64,000 bases of DNA from Kibdelosporangium persicum (GCF_013280595.1 NZ_JAAATY010000021.1:97120-161119); one strand, 5' to 3'. Counted from the first letter of the stretch, positions 34,513 to 43,630 are shown. A program made the numbers and translations. The notes: generated from the sequence alone by a model not told the origin.

Positions 34513-35772
34513 ATGGTTCGCATGGCTGAGGAGATCGGACGGCGCCGGTTCATCGCGGCAGCAGCCGGGGCGATCGCACTCGGCGCGGCCGGTGGGGTCG
34601 TGCTCGGGCAGCAGCAGTGGTTCGGGCCGGACGAAAGAGCTGAGCAGGAGACCAAGCCGGTCGCCGCCGACCCGTCGGCGACGGCGGACGCGCAGGCGGT
34701 GTTGCGCTGGTTCAAGCAGCTGCCGACCCGCGACTCGCTCCGGGTCGTCAGCGGCCAGCAGATCGACGACATCACCGCGGCTAGTTACGACCGGTTCATC
34801 GAGGCGTTGGTCAAGCGCACCGGCAGGTACCCGGCCATGGTCGGCGTGATGGTCCGCGAAGGCTGGACCAGGGCGGACACCAGGATCCTGATCGACCACT
34901 GGAAACGCGGCGGGTTGATCACCGTGGACATCCACCCGAGCAACCCGTGGAACCCGGCGGGTGGCGCGAGCTCGGCGTGGGTCAAGGACCCCAAGGCCGC
35001 CAAGCCCGATCTGCGGGCGCTGCTGGCCACTTCGGACGCCAGCCCGCCGCGCAGCGCGTGGCGCGCCCAGCTGGAGAAGCTCGGCGACCTGGTCGAAGAG
35101 CTGGGTTCCGCCGGTGTGGTGGTGCTGCTGAGGCCCTTGCACGAGGGCAACGGATCGTGGTTCTGGTGGGGCCAGGACATGGTTTCCCGCAAGACATACC
35201 TGCGTGACCTCTACCGGGATGTCTTCTTCTACATCACGCAGTCCCGGCGTCTGCACAACGCGCTCTTCGTGTACTCGCCAGGTGCGTCGTGGGACGGGCC
35301 CGCGCTCTCGTACTACCCGGGCGACGAGTACGTGGACATCGTCGCCCCCAGCCGGTACGACGACGACTTGCTGATGTTGGGCGAGCGCAGAGGCCAGTCG
35401 CCGAACAACGACTACAAGGACGTCGTGTCCACCGGCAAACCGCTCGGTTTCGGCGAATGCGGCCCGTCGACCAAACTGGACGGTTCGTGGGACGCCCGCA
35501 CGATCATCCGGCGAATCCGCGAGAACTACCCGGCCATGACGTACTTCCACTGCTGGCACGGCTGGGACGACAAGATCATGGAACTGGCCAGGAACAGGTA
35601 CACCGAGGAGCTGATGAACGACCCGTGGGTGATCACCCGGGACAAAGTGGACTGGCGGCCGGAGAACGGCACCACGGCCACGTCCACCTCACGGCAGGCC
35701 GTGGTCACGTCCGCGCCGCCGACCGCAACCACGAAGCGCTACACGTTCGTCCGCCCGCACGTCACGCGGTGA
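34513..35772 (+). CDS. Exported GH26 glycosidase (beta-mannanase-like), Tat signal
   Basis: A 419-residue glycoside hydrolase of clan GH-A. EEIGRRRFIAAAAGAIALGAAGG (residues 6-28) is a twin-arginine signal. VVLLRPLHEGNGSWFWWG at 202-219 is the GH26 signature with acid/base Glu211 (R-P-x-H-E-x-N-G-x-W-F-W-W); YYPGDEYVDIVAPSRYDDD follows; KPLGFGECGPS places the nucleophile at Glu315; YFHCWHGWD closes the barrel. An S/T-rich tail (residues about 385-405) could be a wall spacer. GH26 enzymes cut beta-1,4- or beta-1,3-mannan and related chains, so the polymer made here may contain mannose-type beta linkages, and the enzyme may trim or release it. The end overlaps a convergent GT4 gene by 11 bases. 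Confidence 0.9.
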   Translation: MVRMAEEIGRRRFIAAAAGAIALGAAGGVVLGQQQWFGPDERAEQETKPVAADPSATADAQAVLRWFKQLPTRDSLRVVSGQQIDDITAASYDRFIEALVKRTGRYPAMVGVMVREGWTRADTRILIDHWKRGGLITVDIHPSNPWNPAGGASSAWVKDPKAAKPDLRALLATSDASPPRSAWRAQLEKLGDLVEELGSAGVVVLLRPLHEGNGSWFWWGQDMVSRKTYLRDLYRDVFFYITQSRRLHNALFVYSPGASWDGPALSYYPGDEYVDIVAPSRYDDDLLMLGERRGQSPNNDYKDVVSTGKPLGFGECGPSTKLDGSWDARTIIRRIRENYPAMTYFHCWHGWDDKIMELARNRYTEELMNDPWVITRDKVDWRPENGTTATSTSRQAVVTSAPPTATTKRYTFVRPHVTR

Positions 35773-36790
35773 CGAGCCGCTCCCAGTGCCGCCCGAGCGT
35801 GCGCATGTAGTTCTCGATCGCGAACGGTTCCACTGTGGAGCGTGCCGCCTTGCCGAGCCGGGCCAGCAGCGCCGGATCGTCCATCAGGGACTGCAACGCA
35901 CGGGTCAGCCCGGGAACGTCCCCCGGCCGCACCAGCAGGCCGTTCTCGCCGTCCCTGACCACCTCGCCGATCGAGCCGACCGGGGTGACCACCGGGACCA
36001 GGCCGTGGCCCATCGCCTCCAGCAATGCCATCGGCAGGCCTTCGTCCTTGCTCGGCAGCACGAACACGTGTGCACCGGCCAGCAGGGCGTCCCGTTCCCC
36101 TGGCGAGATCCACGACCGGATCTGCGCGTCCACGCCCAGCCAGGCCGCCAGTGCCCTGGTTTCGGTGACTTCACCGTCCCCGGCCATCACCAGCTCCACC
36201 GGTGCCGACAGACCGGCCACAGCGGACAGTACGTCGGCCGAGCCCTTCCGGGCGCCGAACCGGCCGAGGAACACGATCCGGAAACCTGGCTTCGTGGACG
36301 GGACCGTACGCGGCAGTTCGACCGGATTGCCCAGCGACACCACGCGACGAAGGCCGAGCAGCTCGATGTACGTGGTACGCCAGGAAGATCCGAGCACGGC
36401 GACCAGGTCGGCCTGCTGGAACGTCGACGCGATCAAGCGCTTGGCCAAGCCCGGCAGGCCCTGGTACCAGTCGACGAACTCAGCGCCGTGGCAGTGCAGG
36501 AGCACAGGCTTGCCGAACAGCTTGGCGATCCAGACGAGCACACCCTTGCGGACCACGCTGCCCCGCTCGGACACGTGCGCGTGCAGCAGGTCGGCGTACC
36601 GCAACGACTTCACCACCTGAGCCGTCCCGGTGAGCCACAACCGCAGCCGCATCGCGGCCGGGCCTTCCCGGTGCGTCGGCACCATCCGGATCGATGCGAC
36701 CTGGGAGCCGTGACGCAGCAACAGGTTCGTGACCGTCGCCATCCCGCCGCGCTCGGTCGGGGACGACCCGACCATCAGCACTCGGATCAT
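35762..36790 (-). CDS. GT4 glycosyltransferase
   Basis: A 342-residue GT-B enzyme with textbook features: VLMVGSSPTERGGMATVTNLLLRH (acceptor loop G-G-M-A), LLHAHVSERGSVVRKG, PVLLHCHGAEFVDWY, VVSLGNPVEL, IVFLGRFGARKGSADVLSAV, LVMAGDGE and FVLPSKDEGLPMALLEAMGHGLVPVVTPVGSIGEVV with both glutamates of the E-x7-E motif. ATG 36790 overlaps the stop of the chain-length gene by ATGA. It is the last gene of the minus-strand unit methyltransferase, Wzz-Wzy fusion, chain-length protein, GT4 (40663 to 35762). Confidence 0.92.
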   Translation of the reverse strand: MIRVLMVGSSPTERGGMATVTNLLLRHGSQVASIRMVPTHREGPAAMRLRLWLTGTAQVVKSLRYADLLHAHVSERGSVVRKGVLVWIAKLFGKPVLLHCHGAEFVDWYQGLPGLAKRLIASTFQQADLVAVLGSSWRTTYIELLGLRRVVSLGNPVELPRTVPSTKPGFRIVFLGRFGARKGSADVLSAVAGLSAPVELVMAGDGEVTETRALAAWLGVDAQIRSWISPGERDALLAGAHVFVLPSKDEGLPMALLEAMGHGLVPVVTPVGSIGEVVRDGENGLLVRPGDVPGLTRALQSLMDDPALLARLGKAARSTVEPFAIENYMRTLGRHWERLVTA

Positions 36791-37482
36791 GAAGCGCGCT
36801 TGTTCTTCTGCTTCGGCCGCCGCACCGGCAGCATCTTGCCGGTCTCCTCGCCGGCCGATTTCTTCTCACGCCGCAGTTCCAGCGGGAAACGCTGGGGGTA
36901 CAGCCAACGCAGCAGCAGGATCGCGATCACGGCGACGACAAGACCGCCGAAGAACCCGCCGAGAAGCAGCAGCCACATGCCGGGCACCGAACGCGCGGGA
37001 GGGACGGTCGGGTCGGTGATCACGTTGACCACGACGCGGGAGGAGCCGCCGGGGATCGTCTCCAGCTTGGTGACCGCGTTGATGAACGACTGCGTCACGG
37101 CGACGGCGTTGCGCCGGGCCGTGTCCGGGTCCACGCCGGTGACTTCGAGCGACAGCACGGTCGTGTCGCCGTTGACGGTCGCGGTGATCTGCGACTCGAG
37201 CGTGGTGGCGTCCATGCCGAGCACCTGCGCGGCCGGACCGGTCACCTGAGTGCTCGACGCGATCTGCGCGTACGTGGTCATCCGCTGGTTCACGTACTGG
37301 TTGCTGGCGTACGCGGTGTCCGGCTGGGCCGGGTCGCTCTGCCCGGTCATCAGGACCTCGGACGACGACGTGTACATGGCGTTGCCGAGGCGGTTGCCGA
37401 AGTACGCACCGCCAAGCAGGCCGACCACGACACCAGCCGCGAGCAGCCACTGCCACCACGCCACGTTCCTGAGCAACCTCAC
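36787..37482 (-). CDS. Wzz/YveK-like chain-length protein, kinase-free (second)
   Basis: A 231-residue polysaccharide co-polymerase-like protein. A first helix (residues 8-30), YTSSSEVLMTGQSDPAQPDTAYASNQYVNQRMTTYAQIA (outer domain start, closely like YveK/CpsC proteins), LSLEVTGVDPDTARRNAVAVTQSFINAV, PTVPPARSVPG before the second helix (about 175-198) and a basic tail ending KQKNKRAS follow the CpsC plan: P-x2-P-x-x-P loop before helix two. No kinase domain. GTG 37482 overlaps the stop of the upstream gene (GTGA). Its place directly after a polymerase that carries its own chain-length domain means two such domains serve one polymerase. Confidence 0.85.
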   Translation of the reverse strand: MRLLRNVAWWQWLLAAGVVVGLLGGAYFGNRLGNAMYTSSSEVLMTGQSDPAQPDTAYASNQYVNQRMTTYAQIASSTQVTGPAAQVLGMDATTLESQITATVNGDTTVLSLEVTGVDPDTARRNAVAVTQSFINAVTKLETIPGGSSRVVVNVITDPTVPPARSVPGMWLLLLGGFFGGLVVAVIAILLLRWLYPQRFPLELRREKKSAGEETGKMLPVRRPKQKNKRAS

Positions 37483-39515
37483 CGTGTCATTATCCTTTTC
37501 GCTGATAGGGGTGTTGTCCCACCCTGCCGCACCTGCGGCCGCCAGTCGGCCGCGAGCCCCAGCATCGCCAGGGTGAGCGCGACCACCACCAACGACGGCC
37601 GGTCGATCAACGTCGTCTGGAAGATCGACTGCGTGGCCATGCAGGCCAATCCGAGACCCAACGCGACGACCAGGACCGTGCCGGGTGCGCGTCTGCGCCA
37701 ACCATGCACGACGGCCGACGCGACCCGGACCATCAACAGGCCGACGGCCAGCAGTCCGAAAGCCCCGAACCACAGCCAGATCCGCAGATACTGGTTGTGA
37801 ATCCACGGCCTCGGCTCGACGACCGTCCGGTCGTGCACGGCGTCGTACGAAATGATCTCTCCGCCGTACGGAACGCCGACACCGGTGCCCAGGACCGGAT
37901 GTTCGAGCAAGGTGTTCAGCGCGGCCGTGTTCTCCCGGACGCGGTCGGCCAGGCTGTCCTCGACCAGCGCCTCACCACTGAACACGCTGGTCACGCGCCC
38001 CGCCAGGGCCTCCCCGGTCTGGCCGAGCGCGCCGCCGCTCGCCAGTCCGAGCGTCAGCAGGCCCAACACCGCGGCCGCGAGCAGACGCTTGACCACGCCG
38101 CGCGAACCGAACCGGGCGACGGCGACCAGCACCACGCATGCCAGCAGCGGCGCCCACGTCGACCGGTTGAAGCTCAACGCCTCGTGCGCCAGGCCCGGCA
38201 GCGCGATCAGCAGCAGCCGCCACCTCGGCCGCGCCGGGAAGGCCCCGGACGCCAGCAGGATCAGCAGCGGTCCCCAGAGCGGCAGCACAGGCGCGGACAG
38301 CCTGGCCACTTCGGCCGTGTCGTCACCGGTGATCACGGAGCTGCGCTGGTCGACAAGCAGCCGCTGCCAGTCCATGACCGCCGCGAGCAGTTCGACGGCG
38401 CTGGCGACGGCCGCCCCGACGGCCACGATCGCCACGAGTTGCGCCAGCCTTCCGGCGAAGGCGCGGTAGACGATCAGGAACGCGAGCGGCACCAACAGCA
38501 GCGCCCTCATGGCGTCGGCGACTTCGGAGAACTCGCCACCGCCGGTGACGCCCAGCATGCCGCCGATCGCCACCGCGGCCATGAGCAGCACCAACGGCAC
38601 CGTGAAGATCGATTTCCCGGGCCGTTTCCAGAGCACGACCAGTCCGATCAGCACGGCGACCTCAAGCACGGTCGGCGTGACCGGGCCGATCTGCACCAGC
38701 TCCAGCTTGGGCGGGAGCACGGAAATCCCGAGCACCAGCACCGCGCCCGCGATCCACCTCGGGTCACGGACGGCCGCCAAACCCGCGACCACCAGCACGA
38801 CAAACGGCGGCCCGACCGAGCCCGTGGCGGCGTAACCCGCGATCGCGAAGAAGCCCAGACCGACGACCAGCAGCCCGCGTCTCGTGCGCACGGCCGCCCA
38901 CAGCGACCGCATCTCCTGGTCGACGTCGGTCGCAAACGCTTCCGCGCCCACGATCCGAGAGCCGCCCTCGGCCACCTGGGACACCCAACGGCCCGGCCTG
39001 CGAAGTGAAACACCGAGCCAGCCGAGCACAGCACCGAGCACCGCGCCCAGCACCGCGCCCCAGACCGCCCAGGCACCCGACGTGCTCTCCGGTTCGCTGC
39101 CTGTTTCGAAGACCACGCCCGACACGCGGTTGAACTCCATCCGCGTGATGACCGCGATGACCGTGTTGGCCGCGGCGGTAGCCCGTTCCGCCAAACCGTC
39201 CCGGTCGGGGCTGTCGAGCTCGATGCGGAGCGACTGGACTCCGGAGATCTCGTGCGCGGTGATGGATTCGCCGCCGCGCAGGCCCGCTTCGCCTGCCACG
39301 GCACCGCTGGCCGCGACCTTCGCCCAGCTGGGCATCCGTTGCGAGATGTGCCGGGCGACCGAGGCAGTCGCCGGCCGGGCCTGGACCTGCACGGCGGTGA
39401 ACACGATCGTCGCGCCGCTGCGGTAGGCCGGCCCGCTGAACGTGGGCACGGCGAAACCGACCAGGGCCCCGAAGACCACACCGGCCAGAACGATCAGGAC
39501 GGCAGGCCGATTCAC
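37479..39515 (-). CDS. Wzz-Wzy fusion: chain-length domain plus O-antigen polymerase/ligase
   Basis: A 678-residue membrane protein of two parts. Residues about 1-175 look like a chain-length protein: helix 5-27, an outer domain with YRSGATIVFTAVQVQARPAT and SLRIELDSPDRDGLAERATAAANTVIAVI, then a helix at about 148-168. After a cytoplasmic linker (RRPGRWVSQVAEGG to RTRRG), residues about 215-660 form a polymerase/ligase with around eleven helices, including HEALSFNRSTWAPLLACV, the long outer loop VEDSLADRVRENTAALNTLLEHPVLGTGVGVPYGG, and IHNQYLRIWLWFGAFGLLAVGLLMV, the Wzy_C signature. GTG 39515 overlaps the methyltransferase stop. The second polymerase in the window; fusion is unbroken and in frame. 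Confidence 0.82.
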   Translation of the reverse strand: MNRPAVLIVLAGVVFGALVGFAVPTFSGPAYRSGATIVFTAVQVQARPATASVARHISQRMPSWAKVAASGAVAGEAGLRGGESITAHEISGVQSLRIELDSPDRDGLAERATAAANTVIAVITRMEFNRVSGVVFETGSEPESTSGAWAVWGAVLGAVLGAVLGWLGVSLRRPGRWVSQVAEGGSRIVGAEAFATDVDQEMRSLWAAVRTRRGLLVVGLGFFAIAGYAATGSVGPPFVVLVVAGLAAVRDPRWIAGAVLVLGISVLPPKLELVQIGPVTPTVLEVAVLIGLVVLWKRPGKSIFTVPLVLLMAAVAIGGMLGVTGGGEFSEVADAMRALLLVPLAFLIVYRAFAGRLAQLVAIVAVGAAVASAVELLAAVMDWQRLLVDQRSSVITGDDTAEVARLSAPVLPLWGPLLILLASGAFPARPRWRLLLIALPGLAHEALSFNRSTWAPLLACVVLVAVARFGSRGVVKRLLAAAVLGLLTLGLASGGALGQTGEALAGRVTSVFSGEALVEDSLADRVRENTAALNTLLEHPVLGTGVGVPYGGEIISYDAVHDRTVVEPRPWIHNQYLRIWLWFGAFGLLAVGLLMVRVASAVVHGWRRRAPGTVLVVALGLGLACMATQSIFQTTLIDRPSLVVVALTLAMLGLAADWRPQVRQGGTTPLSAKRIMTR

Positions 39516-40663
39516 CGATTGTCACCGGCCAGCCGGGCGGGCGGGATGATTCGCCGGGTCTGCGGGTCCTCGGTCGGCACCGGCTCGGCGACCACCCAAC
39601 GACCGGCCAGCGTGGGCAGCGCCGTCCGGACCTCGTCCAGCAGATCCGGCACGAACAGCAGGACGGCGTCCGGCTTGACGCGGACCAGTTCGGCAGGGCT
39701 GATCACCGGGATCGCCGTGCCGGGCATCCGTCTGCCCCACTTGGCCTGTGACGCGTCGGCCACACCGGACAGCATGGTGTCGTCGATCCCCGCAGCGGCA
39801 AGCAAAGCGACCGCACGTGACGCGGCGCCGTACCCGTACACCCGGCGACCGGTGCCACGCTGCCGTTGAAGCCAACCGCGCAGCGCGTTGATGCTGTTCT
39901 CCGCCGTCTCCTGCAAGGACTTGACGATCCGCGGGTCGTCGACGCCGCAGCCGGTCTCCTCGGCCATCAGCGCACGGACCTCGGGATCACTCTGGCCGCC
40001 GCGACCGGCCGCCAGCAGAACCGTTCCGCCGTAGAGGTCGAAACGCCACGCCGTCCACGGGGTCAGGCCCGCGATCGCCAGCATCCTGGTCAGCGCCGCG
40101 GTCGAGTAGTAGGCGTAATGCCCGTGCCGCAGGGCGTTCCACTGTCCATTGCGGATGATCGTGGCCAGCGAGTGGTACTGGAGCAGCAGGACTCCGCCGT
40201 CGGACAGTTTCCTGGCGCGTTCGGTGACGGCCTCGTGCTGGTCCGGGTTGTGCATCATGCCGAAGCAGTCCAGCACGACATCCGCCTGATCTCCTGGCTG
40301 CTCCACCGCGCGCAGCCCGTGCTCGGTGAGCAGGGAAAGCCACGAACCACCGTGCGGGCTGCCGTACTCGAACACCTGGGCTCCGGCTTTCACCAGCCCT
40401 GACCGCATCACGCGGCTGATCGCGTCCTTGGCCTGCGCCACCAACGCCGCCGGTTCGACCCCGCGCGGTTCCTCCGGCACGGTCGGGTCCTCGGCCAGTT
40501 GCGCCAGCCCGCACTCCGCGCACAGCCACATCCGCAACGGGTACACCGGGTCAGGCCCTTGGTCGGCCAGCGGCGGGAAGAAGTCACTGGCCGGCTGACG
40601 ACCGAGGTCCAGCACGACCTCGCCGCGCCGCGCCCGGCAGGACCGGCAGATCGGCGTCAGCAT
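39512..40663 (-). CDS. NDP-sugar C-methyltransferase-like protein (divergent)
   Basis: A 383-residue protein with the three-part plan of sugar C-methyltransferases (TylCIII/NovU class): an N-terminal zinc ribbon (Cys6, Cys9, Cys48, Cys51), a SAM fold, and a C-terminal Rossmann half (RRVYGYGAASRAVALLAAAGID, PDAVLLFVPDLLDEV). SAM motif I is FEYGSPHGGSWLSLL, far from the usual E-x-G-S-N-D-G, and the catalytic H-E-H-x-x-Y-Y segment is RHGHYAYYS, so activity may be altered. ATG 40663 or GTG 40669; neither has a clear ribosome site. The start is only 20 bases from the divergent RmlC-like gene. It leads the unit to 35762. Confidence 0.8.
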   Translation of the reverse strand: MLTPICRSCRARRGEVVLDLGRQPASDFFPPLADQGPDPVYPLRMWLCAECGLAQLAEDPTVPEEPRGVEPAALVAQAKDAISRVMRSGLVKAGAQVFEYGSPHGGSWLSLLTEHGLRAVEQPGDQADVVLDCFGMMHNPDQHEAVTERARKLSDGGVLLLQYHSLATIIRNGQWNALRHGHYAYYSTAALTRMLAIAGLTPWTAWRFDLYGGTVLLAAGRGGQSDPEVRALMAEETGCGVDDPRIVKSLQETAENSINALRGWLQRQRGTGRRVYGYGAASRAVALLAAAGIDDTMLSGVADASQAKWGRRMPGTAIPVISPAELVRVKPDAVLLFVPDLLDEVRTALPTLAGRWVVAEPVPTEDPQTRRIIPPARLAGDNR

Positions 40664-40683
40664 GGGCACGCCATGATGGACCG

Positions 40684-41226
40684 ATGCATGTGCGGACCAC
40701 CTCGATCGACGGCGTCCTGTTGTTCGTGCCCACCCCGCACCACGATTCGCGTGGCCTGTTCACCAGGACGTTCGACGCGACCATCGCGGCTGAGCACGGC
40801 ATCGACCCGAACTCGTTCGTCCAGGACTCGCAGTCCCGCTCGAAGCAGGGAGTGGTGCGCGGGCTGCACGGCCGATCCGGGCGCGGTGAGGCGAAACTCG
40901 TGCGCTGTGCACACGGCGCGGTGTCCGATGTGGTCGTCGACGCCCGGCCGGACTCGCCCACGTTCGGCCGGCACGAGATGTTCCGGCTGGACGACGAGAC
41001 CTTCGTGACCCTGTACGTCCCGCCCGGCATGCTGCACGGCTTCCAGGCGCTGACACCGGTCGCGGACGTCTGCTACCGGATCGACCGGCCGCACGACCCG
41101 CGCGAGGACATCGCGGTGCGCTACGACGACCCGACGCTGGCCATCGACTGGCCGGTGCCGGTCACCGAGATCAGCGCCCGCGACTCTGCTGCCGGCCCCT
41201 GGGCGGCTGGTCCCTGGCCCCATTAG
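40684..41226 (+). CDS. RmlC-like dTDP-4-dehydrosugar 3,5-epimerase
   Basis: A 180-residue cupin of the RmlC family, epimerising a 4-keto NDP-sugar at C3 and/or C5. [32 protein letters not shown] with the catalytic His of [30 protein letters not shown], and [24 protein letters not shown] are in family order. The usual Y-Q after GLH is replaced by GRSGRG, as in 3- or 5-monofunctional members. It is a single plus-strand gene set between two minus-strand operons; its TAG overlaps the TAA of the SDR gene. No rmlA, rmlB or rmlD lies in the window, so its substrate must come from elsewhere or from the SDR next door. Confidence 0.88.
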   Translation: MHVRTTSIDGVLLFVPTPHHDSRGLFTRTFDATIAAEHGIDPNSFVQDSQSRSKQGVVRGLHGRSGRGEAKLVRCAHGAVSDVVVDARPDSPTFGRHEMFRLDDETFVTLYVPPGMLHGFQALTPVADVCYRIDRPHDPREDIAVRYDDPTLAIDWPVPVTEISARDSAAGPWAAGPWPH

Positions 41227-42209
41227 AGGCCGCCGTTGTTCTTCAGCCACGCCAGGCGTGTGAACTTCTGCTCGAAGTCCGCACGCGTCAGGCCGTGTTC
41301 GGTGTAGGCGTCGAACAGTTCGACCGCGCCCGCCTTGACCGTCCACTGTGCTGTGAACGGCATCGCGGCGCGAATCCGGGAGAAGTCCACCCGGTACGAG
41401 CGCGGATCGGCGCCCGCCTCGCCGGTGATCACCAGCTCGGACCCGGCGACCGCTTCGACCACGTGCTGGGCGATCTGGGCGACGGTGAGGTTGTTGTCCT
41501 CGGTGCCCACGTTGAAAGCCTTGCAGTGCACGGCTTCCCGAGGCGCGTCGAGCGCCGCGGCGAACGCGTCCGCGATGTCCTGAGCGTGCACCAACGGGCG
41601 CCACGGCGTGCCGTCCGATAGGACCTTGACCTCGCCGCTGAGCACCGCGTGCCCGACCAGGTTGTTCAGCACGATGTCGGCACGCAGCCGCGGCGAGAAC
41701 CCGAAAGCCGTGGCGTTGCGCAGGAAGACCGGCGTGAAGCCGGAATCGGCCAGGCCGAGCAGGTCGTCCTCGACACGGACCTTGCTTTCGGCGTACGGCG
41801 TCACCGGCCGCAGCGGCGCGTCCTCGTCGACCAGCCCGTCGCCCGCGGCGCCGTAGACCGAACACGTTGACGCGTAGAGGAACCGCTTGACCCCGGCGTC
41901 CTTGGCCAGCCTGGCCAGCCGCACCGAGGCGTGGTGGTTGATGTCGTAGGTCAGTTCGGGCGCCAGCGAACCGAGCGGATCGTTCGACAACGCCGCCAAA
42001 TGGATCACGGCGTCCACACCGGACACGTGCTCGGCCGTGACGTCCCGCAGGTCGGCCCTGAACCCCGGCGGGTCCTGCGGCACGGGCCCGAGGACGCAGG
42101 TCGCGAACAGCCCGGCGTCGAGGCCGACCACCTCGTGCCCGGCGGACGCCAGCCGCGGCGCCATCACCGTGCCCAGGTAGCCCTGGTGTCCGGTCAGCAA
42201 CACACGCAC
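41223..42209 (-). CDS. Extended SDR NAD-dependent sugar epimerase/dehydratase
   Basis: A 328-residue extended short-chain dehydrogenase. [29 protein letters not shown] is the NAD loop (G-x2-G-x2-G), [14 protein letters not shown] and [10 protein letters not shown] give the serine region, YAESK the catalytic Tyr and Lys, [25 protein letters not shown] the substrate side, and [10 protein letters not shown] and [12 protein letters not shown] the C-terminal lobe. The R-x-A-x-x-G/F-P-R-x-R-x-D-x-x-x-N pattern is typical of NDP-sugar epimerases/reductases in branched-sugar clusters. GTG 42209 has GGAGG six bases ahead and follows the PIG-L stop by one base. It is the last gene of the unit starting at 46310. 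Confidence 0.9.
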   Translation of the reverse strand: MRVLLTGHQGYLGTVMAPRLASAGHEVVGLDAGLFATCVLGPVPQDPPGFRADLRDVTAEHVSGVDAVIHLAALSNDPLGSLAPELTYDINHHASVRLARLAKDAGVKRFLYASTCSVYGAAGDGLVDEDAPLRPVTPYAESKVRVEDDLLGLADSGFTPVFLRNATAFGFSPRLRADIVLNNLVGHAVLSGEVKVLSDGTPWRPLVHAQDIADAFAAALDAPREAVHCKAFNVGTEDNNLTVAQIAQHVVEAVAGSELVITGEAGADPRSYRVDFSRIRAAMPFTAQWTVKAGAVELFDAYTEHGLTRADFEQKFTRLAWLKNNGGL

Positions 42210-42210
42210 G

Positions 42211-42858
42211 TCACGCCTCCAAGCCAACGAGCAGTTTGTCCAGGTAGAACGCTTCCGCATAGCGTGCCCGGCACTGCACGCCACGGACCCTCGCCAGCCC
42301 CAGGAAGGTCTCGCGGTCGAACCAGTACCGCCCGGACTGGGTGGGGTAGTACCGGAGCAGCCTCTCCACCTTGGCCTCGGCGACGTCTTCGGGCAAGGGC
42401 TGGTACACGGTCGGCGCACCGAGGTCGCCGTCCCACTTGAGGATCTCGTAGCCGAGCGCCCAGTGGTCGCGGAACGCGGTCGGCACGAGTTCCGCCAGCG
42501 TGCGGTGGTCCTGATGGGCGTCCCGGGCGTGCGGGCCGATCACCAGGTCCGGCTCGGTCCGTGCCCGCAACTGCTCGATCGCTTCCTTGGCCCGCTCCCA
42601 GGTGGCCGGGAACCGCCCGTCCGGCAGGTCGAGAACGGTGAGCTTGAGCTCGGCGCCGGGGCAGAACGCCGCCAGCGCCGCGTGTTCCTCGGCTTCCCGC
42701 GCAGTGCCGCCGCCGCTGAGCACCAGGGCGTCGATCCTGAGGCCCGGCCGGTTCCGGCAGAGCGTCAGCAGAGTGCCGCCCGCGCCTATCGCGATGTCGT
42801 CGCAGTGCGCGCCGAGCAGCACGACCTGGTCAAGGGCATCAGGCCGGAGCGCCCGCAT
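42211..42858 (-). CDS. PIG-L/LmbE family deacetylase
   Basis: A 215-residue zinc deacetylase-like protein. [20 protein letters not shown] is the A-H-x-D-D-x-x-x-G metal motif, with Cys for the usual Pro; [21 protein letters not shown] carries the second H-x-D-H site; [19 protein letters not shown] lies on the substrate side. Members remove acetyl groups from GlcNAc-type substrates or glycolipids, or act on sugar-like small molecules. ATG 42858 has GGGAG five bases upstream and overlaps the nucleotidyltransferase by 20 bases. With the NodB enzyme at 1183 there are two unrelated deacetylases in the locus, so at least one amino sugar is probably unmasked. Confidence 0.88.
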   Translation of the reverse strand: MRALRPDALDQVVLLGAHCDDIAIGAGGTLLTLCRNRPGLRIDALVLSGGGTAREAEEHAALAAFCPGAELKLTVLDLPDGRFPATWERAKEAIEQLRARTEPDLVIGPHARDAHQDHRTLAELVPTAFRDHWALGYEILKWDGDLGAPTVYQPLPEDVAEAKVERLLRYYPTQSGRYWFDRETFLGLARVRGVQCRARYAEAFYLDKLLVGLEA

Positions 42859-43630
42859 TGTTCTCCCACACCATCCATGGCCGGACGCCTTGCGCGTACG
42901 CGGCATCGAGAGCGGCCCGCTCCTTCACCGTGTCCGCGGGCTGCCAGAAACCACGGTAAGGGTAGGCCAGCAGCCGCCCCTCCTTGGCCAGCTCCCCGCA
43001 ACCGTCCTGGACCAGGTCCCCGCCCGGCGGCAGGTGGTCGAACACGTCCTGGCGCAGGACGAAGTAGCCGCCGTTCTCCCACAACGGGAGTTCGCTGACC
43101 GGCATGATGCCGCTGACCCTGCCGTCCTCGCCCATGTCCACGCAGTGGAATGACGACTGCGGCGGCACGACCATCATGGACGCACCCGCATCGGTGTCGG
43201 TGAACCGTTTCACCATCTCGTCGAGCGGCGCGTCGGTCAGTACGTCCGCGTAGTTGGCCAGGAACATCTCGTCGCCGTCCAGCAGATGCCGCACGCGGCG
43301 CAGGCGTTCGCCGATCGGCGAATCCTGTCCGGTGTTGACGAACGAGACCGTCCAGTCGCGGATGTCCGTGGACAGCAGTTCGACCGTGCCGTCCCTGAGC
43401 ACGAAGTCGTTGGACGCGGTCTCCTGGTAGGTCAGGAAGAAGTCCTTGATGTAGTGCGCGCCGTACCCAAGGCACAGCACGAACTCGGTGTGGCCGAAGT
43501 GGGCGTAGTAGCGCATCACGTGCCACAGCAACGGCCGCGGCCCGACCATCTGCATGGGCTTCGGCACGTCGTCGGCCACCCCGTTGCGCATGCGCATCCC
43601 GTAGCCGCCGCAGAACAGCACGACCTTCAC
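42839..43630 (-). CDS. Sugar-1-phosphate nucleotidyltransferase (RfbF-like)
   Basis: A 263-residue nucleotidyltransferase resembling glucose-1-phosphate cytidylyltransferases. VVLFCGGYGMRMRNGVADDVPKPMQMVGPRPLLWHVMRYYAHFGHTEFVLCLGY covers the activating loop and K-P-M substrate block, though G-x-G-T/M-R-L is here G-G-Y-G-M-R-M. FFLTYQETASNDF, FVNTGQDSPIGERLRRV, FLANYADVLTDAPL (metal Asp) and YRGFWQPADTVKERAALD, near identical in layout to RfbF (F-W-x-x-x-D-T-x-K-E), support the call. GTG 43630 has GGAGG seven bases upstream. With the C-methyltransferase, SDR and PIG-L genes it forms a set for making a branched or methylated activated sugar. Confidence 0.9.
   Translation of the reverse strand: MKVVLFCGGYGMRMRNGVADDVPKPMQMVGPRPLLWHVMRYYAHFGHTEFVLCLGYGAHYIKDFFLTYQETASNDFVLRDGTVELLSTDIRDWTVSFVNTGQDSPIGERLRRVRHLLDGDEMFLANYADVLTDAPLDEMVKRFTDTDAGASMMVVPPQSSFHCVDMGEDGRVSGIMPVSELPLWENGGYFVLRQDVFDHLPPGGDLVQDGCGELAKEGRLLAYPYRGFWQPADTVKERAALDAAYAQGVRPWMVWENNAGAPA

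Noticed and set aside
39512..40663. Pseudogene status of the altered C-methyltransferase
   Set aside because: The frame is intact, zinc cysteines are kept and the gene is coupled by overlap to the next, so it is more likely diverged than dead.
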